Positions 54,571-64,000 of a stretch of DNA of 64,000 nt are shown in pieces. The notes beneath the pieces are model-generated. The model was given only the letters and a program-made list of their open reading frames with translations, was not told the DNA's origin and did not search any database. The position numbers were made by a program, and so were the translations under genes. Numbering within the stretch: the first letter of the stretch is position 1; every line of letters begins with the position of its first letter. The stretch is taken from assembly GCF_004124275.1 (NCBI RefSeq), contig NZ_CP027218.1, positions 248,001-312,000 on the forward strand, in the 5' to 3' direction. The DNA is from Pseudomonas sp. DTU12.3 (GTDB taxonomy: Bacteria > Pseudomonadota > Gammaproteobacteria > Pseudomonadales > Pseudomonadaceae).

Positions 54571-54867
54571 ATGCGTACGTTAAATCGCTTGCTGCTGGTC
54601 GGTCTGATTGCTGCCTCACCGTTGGCCGCGATGGCGGCGGATGATGCGCCGGCTTCCGAGCCGGAAGTTACCATCAACACGCACACGGAAGGCGACAAGG
54701 TCATCCAGGAATACAGTCGCAGTGGCTTCGTCTATGCGATCAAGGTCACGCCGAAGGGTGGCAAACCGTATTTCCTGGTGCGCGCCGACGGTACGGACGC
54801 GAACTACATTCGCTCCGACCAGCCGGATATGCTGATTCCGTCGTGGGAAATCTTTACCTGGAAGTAA
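54571..54867 (+). CDS. DUF2782 periplasmic protein
   Basis: A 98-residue protein with a signal peptide (MRTLNRLLLVGLIAASPLAAMA) and a 75-residue mature part (VTINTHTEGDKVIQEYSRSG, then VTPKGGKPYFLVRADGT and a C-terminal PSWEIFTWK). This matches DUF2782, a family found next to polA and thrB in Pseudomonas. The function is unknown. It is divergent from polA and 61 bases upstream of thrB. Confidence 0.9.
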   Translation: MRTLNRLLLVGLIAASPLAAMAADDAPASEPEVTINTHTEGDKVIQEYSRSGFVYAIKVTPKGGKPYFLVRADGTDANYIRSDQPDMLIPSWEIFTWK

Positions 54868-54885
54868 GATTCCCGACTTTTAATC

Positions 54886-54924
54886 GGCGTCGCCTGACCG
54901 CGACGCCTGAACTGAGCAGTTTTT
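54886..54924 (+). terminator. Hairpins between the DUF2782 and thrB genes
   Basis: GGCGTCGC-CTGACC-GCGACGCC (54886-54907) is a perfect 8-bp stem, followed closely by AACTG-AG-CAGTT and TTTTT (to 54924). The T run lies four bases before the thrB start, so this may partially end the upstream transcript. Confidence 0.5.
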
Positions 54925-54928
54925 AACC

Positions 54929-55882
54929 ATGTCTGTGTTCACTCCCCTGGCTCGGCCCGAGCTGGAAACCTTTCTCGCCCCTTACGGGCTTGGCCGCCTG
55001 CTTGATTTCCAGGGGATCGCCGCCGGCAGCGAAAACACCAACTTCTTCATCAGCCTGGAGCAGGGCGAGTTCGTCCTGACCCTGGTCGAGCGCGGGCCGG
55101 TGCAGGAGATGCCGTTCTTCATCGACCTGCTCGACGTGCTGCACGAAGCCGATCTGCCCGTGCCGTACGCACTGCGCACCACTGACGGCGTGGCGTTGCG
55201 TGAACTGAAAGGCAAACCGGCGCTGTTGCAACCGCGCCTGTCCGGCAAGCACATCAAAGTCGCCAATGCTCAGCATTGCGCGCAGGTCGGCGAGTTGCAG
55301 GCGCATCTGCATCTGGCGACCCAAGGCGAGCGCATGATCAAACGCAAGACCGATCGTGGCCTCGACTGGATGCTGGAGGAGGGCACGGAGTTTCTTTCGC
55401 ACCTGAGCGATGAGCCGCGTGCCTTGCTGCAAAAGGCGCTGGACGAAATCACCGAGCGCAAGGAGAAGATTCTCGCGCTGCCTCGGGCCAACATCCATGC
55501 CGACCTGTTTCGCGATAACGCGATGTTCGAAGGCACGCACCTGACCGGGCTGATCGACTTCTACAACGCCTGCTCGGGGCCGATGCTGTATGACGTGGCG
55601 ATTGCCTTGAACGACTGGTGTTCGGACGAGGATGGTTTGATCGATGGGCCGCGCGCCCGCGCGTTTCTCGGCGCCTATGCGGCGCTGCGGCCGTTCACGG
55701 CGGCGGAGGCTGAGTTGTGGCCAACGATGTTGCGCGTGGCGTGTGTGCGGTTCTGGTTGTCGCGGTTGATCGCGGCGGAGCAGTTTGCCGGACAGGACGT
55801 GTTGATTCACGATCCGCGGGAGTTTGAACAGCGGTTGGCGCAGCGGCAGCAGGTCAGTACACCGCTACCTTTCGCCCTTTAA
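54929..55882 (+). CDS. thrB: Homoserine kinase (ThrB, aminoglycoside-phosphotransferase-like type)
   Basis: A 317-residue homoserine kinase of the APH-fold type found in Pseudomonas, unlike the GHMP enzyme of enterics. NTNFFISLEQGEFVLTLVE near residue 33 is the nucleotide loop, HADLFRDNAMFEG near residue 191 the catalytic loop, and GLIDFYNACSGPMLYDVAIALNDW near residue 207 the Mg site. It phosphorylates homoserine in threonine synthesis. Its place after polA matches P. aeruginosa. Confidence 0.94.
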   Translation: MSVFTPLARPELETFLAPYGLGRLLDFQGIAAGSENTNFFISLEQGEFVLTLVERGPVQEMPFFIDLLDVLHEADLPVPYALRTTDGVALRELKGKPALLQPRLSGKHIKVANAQHCAQVGELQAHLHLATQGERMIKRKTDRGLDWMLEEGTEFLSHLSDEPRALLQKALDEITERKEKILALPRANIHADLFRDNAMFEGTHLTGLIDFYNACSGPMLYDVAIALNDWCSDEDGLIDGPRARAFLGAYAALRPFTAAEAELWPTMLRVACVRFWLSRLIAAEQFAGQDVLIHDPREFEQRLAQRQQVSTPLPFAL

Positions 55883-55886
55883 AAGC

Positions 55887-55961
55887 TTCGCGAGCAAGCC
55901 CGCTCCCACATTGGTTCTGTGTCGTTCACAAATCCAATGTGGGAGCGGGCTTGCTCGCGAA
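55887..55961. repeat. REP doublet between thrB and znuA
   Basis: Arms at 55887-55910 and 55938-55961 of the GGGAGCGGGCTTGCTCGCGA class with a short spacer, in the gap between two convergent genes. Confidence 0.9.
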
Positions 55962-55983
55962 TGGGTCGACGCCGATGCCGGGG

Positions 55984-56913
55984 TTACAGAGATTCCAGGC
56001 ACCCGGCCAGATCGTTACCCAACTTCTCCAACACCTGCTCATAACCCTGAGCCGTTGCCGGGGTGTACCCGCCCAACGCATCCAGTTCCGCCAGTTTCAC
56101 CGGCAGCCCGGCCACCAAAGTCTCGGCCAGACGCGGACGCAACGGCGGTTCACTGAACACACACGTCTTGCCCACTTCCTGCAAACGCTTGCGCATCGCC
56201 GCGACATGCTGCGCGCCCGGCTGCACTTCAGCGGCCACGCTGAACACCCCGGTGTGCTTCAGGCCATAAGCGTCTTCAAAGTAATCGAACGCCTCGTGAA
56301 AAACGAAGTACGGCTTGCCTTCAACACTGGCCAGTCGCTGCTTCAAACGCTGATCCAGTGCATCAAGACGCTGATCAAACGCCTTGGCGTTGCTCTGATA
56401 GCGCTCGGCGTTGGCCGGGTCGGCAGCGCTGAGGTCAGCCGCCATTTTGTCGGCAATCACCCGCGCGTTGACTGGCGACAGCCACAAATGCGCATCCAGC
56501 GTGCCCGGGCGGTGGTCGTGATCATGCTCGTCGGCCTCTTCGGCGTGGGAATGGCTGTCCTCCGCAAAATGCCGCAGCTTCATCCCCGGCAGATCCTGCA
56601 CGGCGATGCTCGGCAGCGTCCGACCGTTGAGCACGCGCGGCAGAAAGCCTTCCATGTCCGGGCCGATCCAGTAGAGCAGATCCACCGACTGCACCTTCCG
56701 TACGTCGGATGGCCGCAGCGCGTAATTGTGCGGCGAGGCGCCTGGCGGCAGCAGCACTTCGGGAATCGCCACGCCGTCCTGCACGGCCGCTGCAATCAGC
56801 TGCAACGGTTTGATGCTGGTGAGGACTTTAACCTCGGCCTGGGCCGAACCGATCAGCAGGAAACTGGCGACAAAAGCCACAAAAACAGAAAAAAGTCGGG
56901 ACACGATGACCAC
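55984..56913 (-). CDS. znuA: Zinc ABC transporter substrate-binding protein ZnuA
   Basis: A 309-residue periplasmic cluster A-I binding protein with a signal peptide (MVIVSRLFSVFVAFVASFLLIGSAQA). Zinc-binding histidines appear in PPGASPHNYALRPSD near residue 60, in the His/Asp-rich loop HSHAEEADEHDHDHRPG near residue 115 (a typical Znu zinc-scavenging loop) and in LDAHLWLSPVNA. It is divergent from zur over a Zur-box-like palindrome. It delivers zinc to ZnuBC encoded across the gap. Confidence 0.96.
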   Translation of the reverse strand: MVIVSRLFSVFVAFVASFLLIGSAQAEVKVLTSIKPLQLIAAAVQDGVAIPEVLLPPGASPHNYALRPSDVRKVQSVDLLYWIGPDMEGFLPRVLNGRTLPSIAVQDLPGMKLRHFAEDSHSHAEEADEHDHDHRPGTLDAHLWLSPVNARVIADKMAADLSAADPANAERYQSNAKAFDQRLDALDQRLKQRLASVEGKPYFVFHEAFDYFEDAYGLKHTGVFSVAAEVQPGAQHVAAMRKRLQEVGKTCVFSEPPLRPRLAETLVAGLPVKLAELDALGGYTPATAQGYEQVLEKLGNDLAGCLESL

Positions 56914-56931
56914 TCAAGGAGGCGAGAACGG

Positions 56932-56944
56932 GTAACATAATAAC
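56932..56944. promoter_or_regulatory. Zur-box-like palindrome between znuA and zur
   Basis: GTAACATAATAAC is an imperfect palindrome (GTTATTATGTTAC in reverse) resembling gammaproteobacterial Zur sites. It lies 19 bases before znuA and 27 before zur, well placed to repress both when zinc is sufficient. Confidence 0.65.
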
Positions 56945-56970
56945 GTCTCTATCAAAACTCGTCGCCGCCC

Positions 56971-57452
56971 ATGCCTATTACACCGATTGCCAGCCGTCCC
57001 CACGACCACTCTCATTGCGTGCACAGCGCTTTGTCCGAGGCCGATACCTTGTGCGCCCAGAAAGGCTTGCGCCTGACCGCGTTGCGCCGCCGGGTGCTGG
57101 AACTGGTGTGGCAGAGCCACAAGCCGCTGGGCGCCTACGACATTCTCGCGGTGCTGAGCGAGCAGGATGGTCGTCGCGCTGCACCGCCAACCGTGTACCG
57201 CGCGCTGGATTTCCTCCTGGAAAACGGCCTGGTGCACCGCATCTCCTCGCTCAACGCCTTCGTCGGCTGCGTGCACCCGGAACACGCGCATCAGGGCCAG
57301 TTCCTGATCTGCCGCGATTGCCACGCTGCCATCGAACTTGAGCAAAAAGTGATCAGCGACGCGATCATCAACAGCGCCAAAGACGTTGGTTTCATCGTCG
57401 AAGCGCAGACCGTCGAAGTCGTCGGCCTGTGCTCCGGTTGCCAGGGGGCTTG

Positions 57453-57453
<1 letters not shown>
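56971..57453 (+). CDS. zur: Zinc uptake regulator Zur (Fur family)
   Basis: A 160-residue Fur-family repressor. The winged-helix region carries [25 protein letters not shown] and [21 protein letters not shown] (residues about 30-95). Structural zinc cysteines are in CRDCHAAIE near residue 113 and CSGCQGA at the C terminus, the double C-x-x-C of Zur. A His-rich N terminus (HDHSHCVH) is present. Its stop overlaps the znuC start by one base, forming the operon zur-znuC-znuB. Confidence 0.96.
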
Positions 57454-58230
<777 letters not shown>

Positions 58231-58238
<8 letters not shown>

Positions 58239-59019
58239 TTTTCTGTTGTATGCCCTGCTTGCAGGTCTGGCGCTGGCACTGGTGGCCGGGCCGCTCGGTT
58301 CGTTTGTGGTCTGGCGGCGCATGGCTTATTTCGGCGACACCCTGTCTCACGCCGCGTTGCTCGGTGTGGCGCTGGGCTTTTTGCTGGATGTCAGCCCGAC
58401 GGTCGCGGTCACCGTAGGCTGCCTGCTGCTGGCGGTGCTTTTGGTGACCCTGCAACAGCGCCAACCGCTGGCGTCCGACACGCTTTTGGGAATTCTCGCA
58501 CCGAGCACGCTCTCTCTCGGCCTGGTGGTACTAAGCTTCATGCATGAAGTGCGGATCGACCTGATGGCCTACCTGTTCGGTGACCTGCTGGCGATCAGCC
58601 CGACCGATCTGGTGTGGATCCTCGGCGGCAGCGCGGCGGTGCTGGTGTTGTTGGTGACGCTGTGGCGGCCATTGCTGGCGATCACTGTGCACGAAGAACT
58701 GGCCAAGGTTGAAGGCCTGCCGGTCGCGGGCCTGCGCATGGCACTCATGCTGTTGATTGCGGTGGTTATCGCGGTGGCGATGAAAATCGTCGGTGTGTTG
58801 CTGATTACTTCGCTGCTGATCATCCCGGCAGCTGCGGCACAGCGTCACGCCCGCTCACCGGAGCAGATGGCGGTGGGCGCGAGCCTGCTGGGCATGCTCG
58901 CCGTGTGTGGCGGGCTGGCGCTGTCCTGGTTCAAGGACACCCCGGCCGGGCCGTCAATCGTTGTGACGGCGGCCGCACTGTTTCTGTTGAGTTTTGTTCT
59001 GCCCCGTCGTGGGGTGTAG
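58231..59019 (+). CDS. znuB: Zinc ABC transporter permease ZnuB
   Basis: A 262-residue membrane permease of the ABC-3 family with about eight transmembrane segments ([20 protein letters not shown] at the start, [27 protein letters not shown] near residue 190). It overlaps znuC by eight bases. I start at the ATG at 58231; longer in-frame starts lie within znuC. Together with ZnuA and ZnuC it imports zinc. Confidence 0.95.
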
Positions 59020-59056
59020 ACTTGGCCGCTTTTTGCGCAAATAGAGAGTCGCAGGA

Positions 59057-59770
59057 ATGAAGCCGTTCGCCTCCCGTTATCTGCTCCTTGTCGCATTTTC
59101 AGTGCTGCTGGGCGCCTGCCAAAGCACGCCGCCGGTGGCCCAAATCCCCGATGCGCGAGCTACGGCCATCGCACAGCTGGAGCAAAGCCTGGCCAGTAGC
59201 GAACTGGCCACTGCCGAAGACCAATTGGCTGCTTTGCAGAAAGACACCCCAAACGACCAATCCCTTGAGCAATACCAGCGGCAGCTTGCCGAAGCGTATT
59301 TGCGTCGCAGCCAGATCGTGCTGCAGAAGGGTGATGTGAATGCCGCCGCCACCGCATTGAGCCGTGCCCGCGCGTTGATGCCCAAAGCGCCGGCGCTGAC
59401 CGGTGGCGTCAACGGCGCCATTACTGAAGCGCGCAAGGCTGAGCTGGAAAAGGCTGAAGCGGCGCTGCTGGCAGCCGAAGCCAAGCCGAAAGCCAAGGTG
59501 ATCGATCCGACTGCCGAGAGCACCACGGTTGCGTTGAACATCACCGATAGCCGCAAACTTCGCCGTCAACTGGACGCGATCGCCGCTGATGTGGTGAATT
59601 ATGAGTGTGGGGTGACGATTCAGGCGCCACGGACCAATGATTACCCATGGCTGGCGACGTTGCTGACCAAACGGGTGAAGAAACTCAATCCGGATTTTGA
59701 TCTGCAGATTGACAAGCAAATCGTGCGTACGGTGCCGGCACAGATGGTGTTGAGTCCGCGTAAACCGTAA
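59057..59770 (+). CDS. Lipoprotein of unknown function between znuB and katE
   Basis: A 237-residue putative lipoprotein (lipobox LLGAC, cysteine near residue 20). Residues about 30-140 are alanine- and glutamine-rich helices with TPR-like spacing (ATAIAQLEQSLASSELATAE, AYLRRSQIVLQKGDVNAA), and the C-terminal third is more compact (YECGVTIQAPRTNDYPWLAT). No enzyme motif was recognised. It lies 37 bases after znuB in the same direction. A syntenic gene (PA5502, as I recall) exists in P. aeruginosa. The role is unknown. Confidence 0.75.
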   Translation: MKPFASRYLLLVAFSVLLGACQSTPPVAQIPDARATAIAQLEQSLASSELATAEDQLAALQKDTPNDQSLEQYQRQLAEAYLRRSQIVLQKGDVNAAATALSRARALMPKAPALTGGVNGAITEARKAELEKAEAALLAAEAKPKAKVIDPTAESTTVALNITDSRKLRRQLDAIAADVVNYECGVTIQAPRTNDYPWLATLLTKRVKKLNPDFDLQIDKQIVRTVPAQMVLSPRKP

Positions 59771-59848
59771 AAAAGATCGCAGCCTGCGGCAGCTCCTACA
59801 TGGGATTCAGGTACACCTTGTAGGAGCTGCCGAAGGCTGCGATCTTTT
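59771..59848. repeat. REP doublet between lipoprotein gene and katE
   Basis: AAAAGATCGCAG...CTACA and TGTAGGAGCTGCCGAAGG...CTTTT arms fill the gap between the convergent lipoprotein and catalase genes, starting right after the lipoprotein stop codon. Confidence 0.9.
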
Positions 59849-59853
59849 GCTTT

Positions 59854-61992
59854 TTAAGCCGGAATGGCTTTCGCCTTAGGCTCGCGATCCCAAACCCGGT
59901 GCTGCCCGATCGCCGCAAAGAACGGTTTGGTCAACGCCGCCACGTCCTTGCCCTGCAGCAATCCAGCATCCGCTTCCAGTTTCAGCAGGTCCTGCAACTG
60001 CTTCGCCTCGCCCTGCAACGCAATCGCCTTCAAATGCTTGTAAGCCTCCAGCACGTAGTGCAACGCCACGCCGTCGCCGCTCAACGCCTTGACCGACGCC
60101 GCGCCACCCGGCACAAACACCGCATCAAAGATCACCGAAGGCATGCCTTCCATCGAAGCATCGACAGGCAACATTTTGCCGTCCGCAGTTTTCACCGGCG
60201 CCGAAGTCGGTCCCAGCAACTTGGCATGCGCACCTTCTGCCGCCAACGCCTTCTTCATCGCATCAATCGCCGCGCCATCGACGCCGTTAGCGGCAAGAAT
60301 CGCCACTTTTCGCGTCTTGATGTTCTCCGGCAAAAGATTTGCCTGGCTCAATGCTGGCGAATGATCGAAAGATACTTTGCGCACATCCACCGTACCTTTG
60401 CTCGGCGCCGGCAGACCCAGATTAGCCGCCACACGCTTGGCCAGTTCCAGATCGATGTTGGCCAGAATCTCATTCACTTCCCGCGCACGAATGTGCTCGC
60501 GCTCAACCTTGCCCAGTTCGAAGCTGTAAGCAGAGATGATGTGTTCCTGCTCATGCTTGCTCATGCTCTTGAAGAACAATGTCGCTTGAGAGAAGTGATC
60601 GCTGAACGACTCGCTGCGCTGGCGGATCTTGTTGGCGTCGATGCGCTCTGGATAACTCTCGAAACCCCCGTCCTGCGCAGCCGGCGGGGTTTCTTTCGGC
60701 CAGCCGCCATCAATCGAGTTCGGCTCATACGAGGCGCGACCCTTGTCGATCACCGTGCGGTGCTGCGCATCGCGCTGGCCATTATGGAATGGCGCCACCG
60801 GACGGTTGATCGGCAGCTCATGAAAGTTCGGCCCGCCAAGTCGGCTGATTTGCGTATCGGTGTAGGAAAACAGCCGACCTTGCAGCAGCGGGTCATTGGA
60901 GAAGTCGATGCCCGGCACGATGTGGCCGGGGCAGAACGCGACCTGCTCGGTCTCGGCAAAGAAGTTGTCCGGGTTACGGTTCAGGGTCATTTTGCCCAGC
61001 GGCGTGATCGGCACGATTTCTTCGGGGATCAACTTGGTCGGGTCGAGGATGTCGAAATCGAAGTCGTGCTCGTTTTCCTCCTCGATGATCTGTACGCCGA
61101 GTTCCCATTCCGGGTAATCGCCCATCTCGATCGCTTCCCAGAGGTCGCGACGGTGGTAGTCGGTGTCTTTACCGGCGAGCTTCTGCGCCTCGTCCCACAC
61201 CAGCGAGCAAGTACCGGCGGTAGGGCGCCAGTGGAATTTGACGAAGCGTGATTTGCCCTCAGCATTGATCAGCCGAAAGGTATGAATGCCAAAGCCCTGC
61301 ATGCTGCGCAGGCTTTTCGGGATTGCCCGGTCGGACATCGCCCAGATGACCATGTGCGCCGATTCCGGCACCAGGGACACAAAGTCCCAGAACGTATCGT
61401 GGGCCGAGCCGCCGGTAGGAATTTCATTGTGCGGCTCGGGTTTCACCGCGTGGACAAAATCGGGAAACTTGATCGCGTCCTGAATGAAAAACACCGGCAT
61501 GTTGTTGCCGACCAGGTCGAAGTTGCCTTCATCGGTGAAGAACTTCACCGCGAAACCACGCACGTCGCGCACGGTATCGCCAGAACCACGCGGGCCCTGC
61601 ACCGTGGAAAAGCGCACGAACACCGGGGTCTTTTTTGCCGGATCCTGTAGGAAACCGGCCTTGGTCAGCGTCGAATGGTTCTCGTAGGCCTGAAAGAAAC
61701 CATGGGCGCCAGTGCCGCGTGCGTGGACGATGCGCTCCGGAATCCGCTCATGGTCAAAATGCGTGATCTTTTCCCGCATGATGAAGTCTTCAAGCAGCGA
61801 CGGCCCGCGCGGGCCGGCCTTGAGGGTGTTCTGGTTGTCGGCAACCTTGACCCCCTGATTAGTGCGCAGGGCCTGGCCGGTGGCATCGGAGCGGAATTTT
61901 TCGAGGCTATCGAGTTTGGCGTTGGTGTTGGCGCGATCCGGCGTGTCGGTTCCGGCCATCTGGCTTTTGTCGGACGTAGGCTTCTTGCTCAT
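59854..61992 (-). CDS. katE: Large-subunit catalase (HPII/KatE type)
   Basis: A 712-residue monofunctional catalase. The catalytic histidine lies in [13 protein letters not shown] near residue 89, and the asparagine in [13 protein letters not shown] near residue 160; the proximal heme tyrosine is in the [12 protein letters not shown] segment near residue 375. Large-subunit catalases carry a C-terminal flavodoxin/DJ-1-like domain; here it is residues about 560-705, [12 protein letters not shown] to VAALTKPFF. It removes hydrogen peroxide. I start at [12 protein letters not shown] (61992); a longer start at 62073 would add 27 residues. It is divergent from metN. Confidence 0.95.
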   Translation of the reverse strand: MSKKPTSDKSQMAGTDTPDRANTNAKLDSLEKFRSDATGQALRTNQGVKVADNQNTLKAGPRGPSLLEDFIMREKITHFDHERIPERIVHARGTGAHGFFQAYENHSTLTKAGFLQDPAKKTPVFVRFSTVQGPRGSGDTVRDVRGFAVKFFTDEGNFDLVGNNMPVFFIQDAIKFPDFVHAVKPEPHNEIPTGGSAHDTFWDFVSLVPESAHMVIWAMSDRAIPKSLRSMQGFGIHTFRLINAEGKSRFVKFHWRPTAGTCSLVWDEAQKLAGKDTDYHRRDLWEAIEMGDYPEWELGVQIIEEENEHDFDFDILDPTKLIPEEIVPITPLGKMTLNRNPDNFFAETEQVAFCPGHIVPGIDFSNDPLLQGRLFSYTDTQISRLGGPNFHELPINRPVAPFHNGQRDAQHRTVIDKGRASYEPNSIDGGWPKETPPAAQDGGFESYPERIDANKIRQRSESFSDHFSQATLFFKSMSKHEQEHIISAYSFELGKVEREHIRAREVNEILANIDLELAKRVAANLGLPAPSKGTVDVRKVSFDHSPALSQANLLPENIKTRKVAILAANGVDGAAIDAMKKALAAEGAHAKLLGPTSAPVKTADGKMLPVDASMEGMPSVIFDAVFVPGGAASVKALSGDGVALHYVLEAYKHLKAIALQGEAKQLQDLLKLEADAGLLQGKDVAALTKPFFAAIGQHRVWDREPKAKAIPA

Positions 61993-62255
61993 CAGTCGTA
62001 AACTCCTCGGTTGACCCCGATGCTTGCCGGGGACTCTTGAGTGGTTCCCGGGCACGGCACCCAGGGTTTTCAAGTCGCTTACTTAGTGACTGATGGGCTG
62101 CTTTGGACGTTCCTTTTTTATGACCTTTGATCTTGTTATTGCCAAATCGAAGGTTAATTGAGAAATAAATGCTAAGAACCTCTATACGGACAGGCTAAAA
62201 TGCGCGCCCGGCTAACCGCTGATCCTTTTCTAACGCGCCCCACAAGGTTCGCTAC
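61993..62255. promoter_or_regulatory. Divergent katE / metN promoter region
   Basis: A 263-base gap between divergent genes, AT-rich at 62110-62190. No SAM riboswitch-like helices or clear sigma sites were recognised. Promoters for both genes are expected here. Confidence 0.4.
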
Positions 62256-63263
62256 GTGATCGAGTTTCAAAACGTCCACAAGACTTACCGCGTCGCCGGT
62301 AAGGATATTCCCGCGCTGCACCCGACCAGTCTCTCTATCGAGAACGGGCAGGTGTTCGGCCTGATAGGCCATTCCGGCGCGGGCAAAAGTACCCTGCTGC
62401 GCCTGATCAATCGCCTGGAAAACTCCAGCGGCGGCAAGATCATCGTCGACGGCGAAGAAGTCACCGCGCTGGACGCCAACGGCCTGCGCCGTTTCCGCCA
62501 GCAAGTCGGGATGATCTTCCAGCATTTCAACCTGCTCGCCTCCAAGACCGTGGCCGACAACGTGGCGTTGCCGCTGACCCTGGCGGGTGAATTGTCGAGC
62601 AGCGACATCGACAAGCGTGTAGCCGAGTTGCTGGCGCGGGTTGGTCTGTCCGACCACGCCAAGAAGTATCCGGCGCAGTTGTCTGGTGGCCAGAAGCAGC
62701 GCGTCGGCATTGCCCGCGCCCTGGCGACCAAGCCGAAGATTCTGCTCTGCGACGAGGCCACCAGTGCCCTCGACCCGCAGACCACCGCGTCGGTCCTGCA
62801 ACTGCTGGCCGAGATCAACCGCGAACTGAAGCTGACCATCGTCCTCATCACCCACGAGATGGATGTAATCCGTCGCGTCTGCGATCAAGTGGCCGTAATG
62901 GACGCTGGCGTGATCGTCGAGCAAGGTTCGGTGGCCGATGTGTTCCTGCATCCAAAGCACCCGACCACCAAGCGTTTCGTCCAGGAAAGCGAGCAGGTCG
63001 ACGAGAGCGAGCAGCGTGATGACTTCGCTCACGTGCCGGGCCGCATTGTGCGTCTGACCTTCCAGGGCGAAGCGACCTACGCGCCGTTGCTCGGTACCGT
63101 CGCCCGCGAAACCGGCGTCGACTACAGCATCCTCGCCGGTCGCATCGACCGCATCAAAGACATTCCGTACGGGCAATTGACCCTCGCCGTCACCGGTGGC
63201 GACATGGAAGCGGCCTTCGCCCGCTTCACCGCCGCTGACGTTCACATGGAGGTATTGCGCTAA
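62256..63263 (+). CDS. metN: Methionine ABC transporter ATP-binding protein MetN
   Basis: A 335-residue ATPase starting at GTG (62256) with AAGG 8-11 bases upstream. Walker [13 protein letters not shown] near residue 39, signature [15 protein letters not shown], Walker [14 protein letters not shown] and H-loop ITHEMDV are visible. The C-terminal NIL domain (about 250-335), which binds methionine and inhibits transport, shows [15 protein letters not shown] and [11 protein letters not shown]. Its stop overlaps the metI start by one base (TAATG). Confidence 0.96.
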   Translation: MIEFQNVHKTYRVAGKDIPALHPTSLSIENGQVFGLIGHSGAGKSTLLRLINRLENSSGGKIIVDGEEVTALDANGLRRFRQQVGMIFQHFNLLASKTVADNVALPLTLAGELSSSDIDKRVAELLARVGLSDHAKKYPAQLSGGQKQRVGIARALATKPKILLCDEATSALDPQTTASVLQLLAEINRELKLTIVLITHEMDVIRRVCDQVAVMDAGVIVEQGSVADVFLHPKHPTTKRFVQESEQVDESEQRDDFAHVPGRIVRLTFQGEATYAPLLGTVARETGVDYSILAGRIDRIKDIPYGQLTLAVTGGDMEAAFARFTAADVHMEVLR

Positions 63264-63937
63264 TGGAAGACCTGATCAGTTTCTTCACCAATATCGACTG
63301 GTACGAAATCTGGCTGGCCACCGGCGACACCATGCTGATGCTCGGCGGGTCGCTGCTGTTCACCGTGTTGCTGGGCCTGCCGCTGGGCGTGTTGCTGTTC
63401 CTCTGCAGCCCGCGTCAGTTGCTGGAAAACCGTGGCCTCTACGCGTTCATGTCGTTGGCGGTGAACATCCTGCGTTCGCTGCCGTTCATTATTCTGTTGA
63501 TCGTGATGATCCCGTTCACCGTGCTGATCACCGGCACGTCGCTGGGCGTGGCCGGTGCGATTCCGCCGTTGGTGGTCGGCGCGACGCCGTTCTTCGCGCG
63601 TCTGGTGGAAACCGCGCTGCGTGAAGTCGATCGCGGCATCATTGAAGCGACCCAGTCGATGGGCGCTACCACGCGGCAGATCATCGTCAACGCCTTGCTG
63701 CCAGAGGCTCGTCCGGGCATCTTCGCAGCGATTACGGTGACCGCGATTACCCTGGTGTCCTACACGGCAATGGCCGGTGTGGTCGGCGCCGGTGGTCTGG
63801 GCGACCTGGCCATCCGCTTCGGCTACCAGCGTTTCCAGACCGACGTGATGATCGTCACCGTGGTGTTGCTGTTGATTCTGGTGCAAGTGCTGCAAATGGT
63901 GGGCGACCGTTTGGTCGTGCATTTCTCGCGCAAATAA
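63263..63937 (+). CDS. metI: Methionine ABC transporter permease MetI
   Basis: A 224-residue permease with about five transmembrane segments. The EAA-type coupling loop is AATQSMGATTRQIIVNALLPEA (approximately, near residues 132-153), followed by ITLVSYTAMAGVVGAGGLGDLA. It follows metN directly. The substrate-binding protein gene metQ is expected just past the right edge. Confidence 0.95.
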   Translation: MEDLISFFTNIDWYEIWLATGDTMLMLGGSLLFTVLLGLPLGVLLFLCSPRQLLENRGLYAFMSLAVNILRSLPFIILLIVMIPFTVLITGTSLGVAGAIPPLVVGATPFFARLVETALREVDRGIIEATQSMGATTRQIIVNALLPEARPGIFAAITVTAITLVSYTAMAGVVGAGGLGDLAIRFGYQRFQTDVMIVTVVLLLILVQVLQMVGDRLVVHFSRK

Positions 63938-63977
63938 ACCGGTTTTGTAAGAAGACATGAGCCGGCCATTCGCTGGC

Positions 63978-63996
63978 AGGCGCCAGACGGGCGCCT
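63978..63996 (+). other. Hairpin at the right edge, after metI
   Basis: A perfect 7-bp stem AGGCGCC / GGCGCCT with loop AGACG, about 40 bases after the metI stop. The sequence ends four bases later, so it cannot be told whether it is a terminator or an intercistronic stem before metQ. Confidence 0.4.
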
Positions 63997-64000
63997 CAAA

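Noticed and set aside
61993..62255. SAM riboswitch in front of metN
   Set aside because: No conserved helices or core sequences of SAM riboswitch classes are visible, and the gap is shared with the divergent katE promoter.

Overview
The window is a high-GC, densely coded stretch of chromosome from a Pseudomonas of the fluorescens group. Evidence is the gene content and order (trkA-rsmB-fmt-def, dprA-tsaC-qor-hemF-aroE, algB-kinB, dsbA-cytochrome c4-engB-polA-thrB-znuA/zur/znuCB-metNI), the abundant Pseudomonas REP repeats, and an ErsA-type small RNA between engB and polA. Eleven exact copies of the DnaA-box nonamer TTATCCACA lie in the first 17 kb and I found none after that, which suggests that the left end is close to oriC. 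oriC and dnaA themselves are not in the window. No tRNA, rRNA, CRISPR array, insertion sequence or prophage was seen.

Layout. 1-11.7 kb: end of a lipid A acyltransferase gene, PilZ and TPR proteins, trkA, rsmB-fmt-def, a LysM protein, dprA, tsaC, a quinone oxidoreductase, hemF and aroE. 11.8-21.1 kb: transport and metabolism, with a SulP permease, a choline-sulfate module (choX, betC, LysR regulator), small enzymes, a citrate-type transporter and TerC. 21.1-26.7 kb: an accessory region bounded by REP elements, holding a DUF6124 gene with a long leader, then an orphan PAAR protein, a probable effector split by one in-frame TAG, and four tandem membrane-anchored paralogues that look like immunity proteins. 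26.9-37.8 kb: Na/Pi cotransporter, M16 peptidase, DUF5924 protein, a four-gene MCE lipid transport operon, a nucleoside-recognition protein and a GltP-type symporter with an elaborate leader. 38.2-50.5 kb: a possible 48-residue protein, an Ivy-type lysozyme inhibitor, algB-kinB, EAL and GGDEF proteins, an AmpD-like amidase, an EEP-family protein, dsbA and two cytochromes c. 50.6-64 kb: engB, ErsA, polA, thrB, the zinc regulon, katE and metNI, with metQ expected just past the right edge.

How the genes fit together. Several neighbourhoods are functional units: translation initiation and rRNA modification (rsmB-fmt-def), choline-sulfate use, outer-membrane lipid trafficking (MCE operon), alginate and envelope-stress control (algB-kinB, with an AlgU-type promoter in front of ErsA 10 kb away), c-di-GMP turnover, zinc homeostasis with a Zur-box-like palindrome, and methionine uptake.

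The most unusual part is the PAAR / split effector / ABAB paralogue array at 22.3-26.6 kb. It reads as an interbacterial-competition module whose immunity genes have been duplicated as a two-gene unit and whose toxin may be inactivated. Other items worth follow-up are the nested inverted repeats upstream of gltP, the small ORF at 38.3 kb and the leader of the DUF6124 gene.
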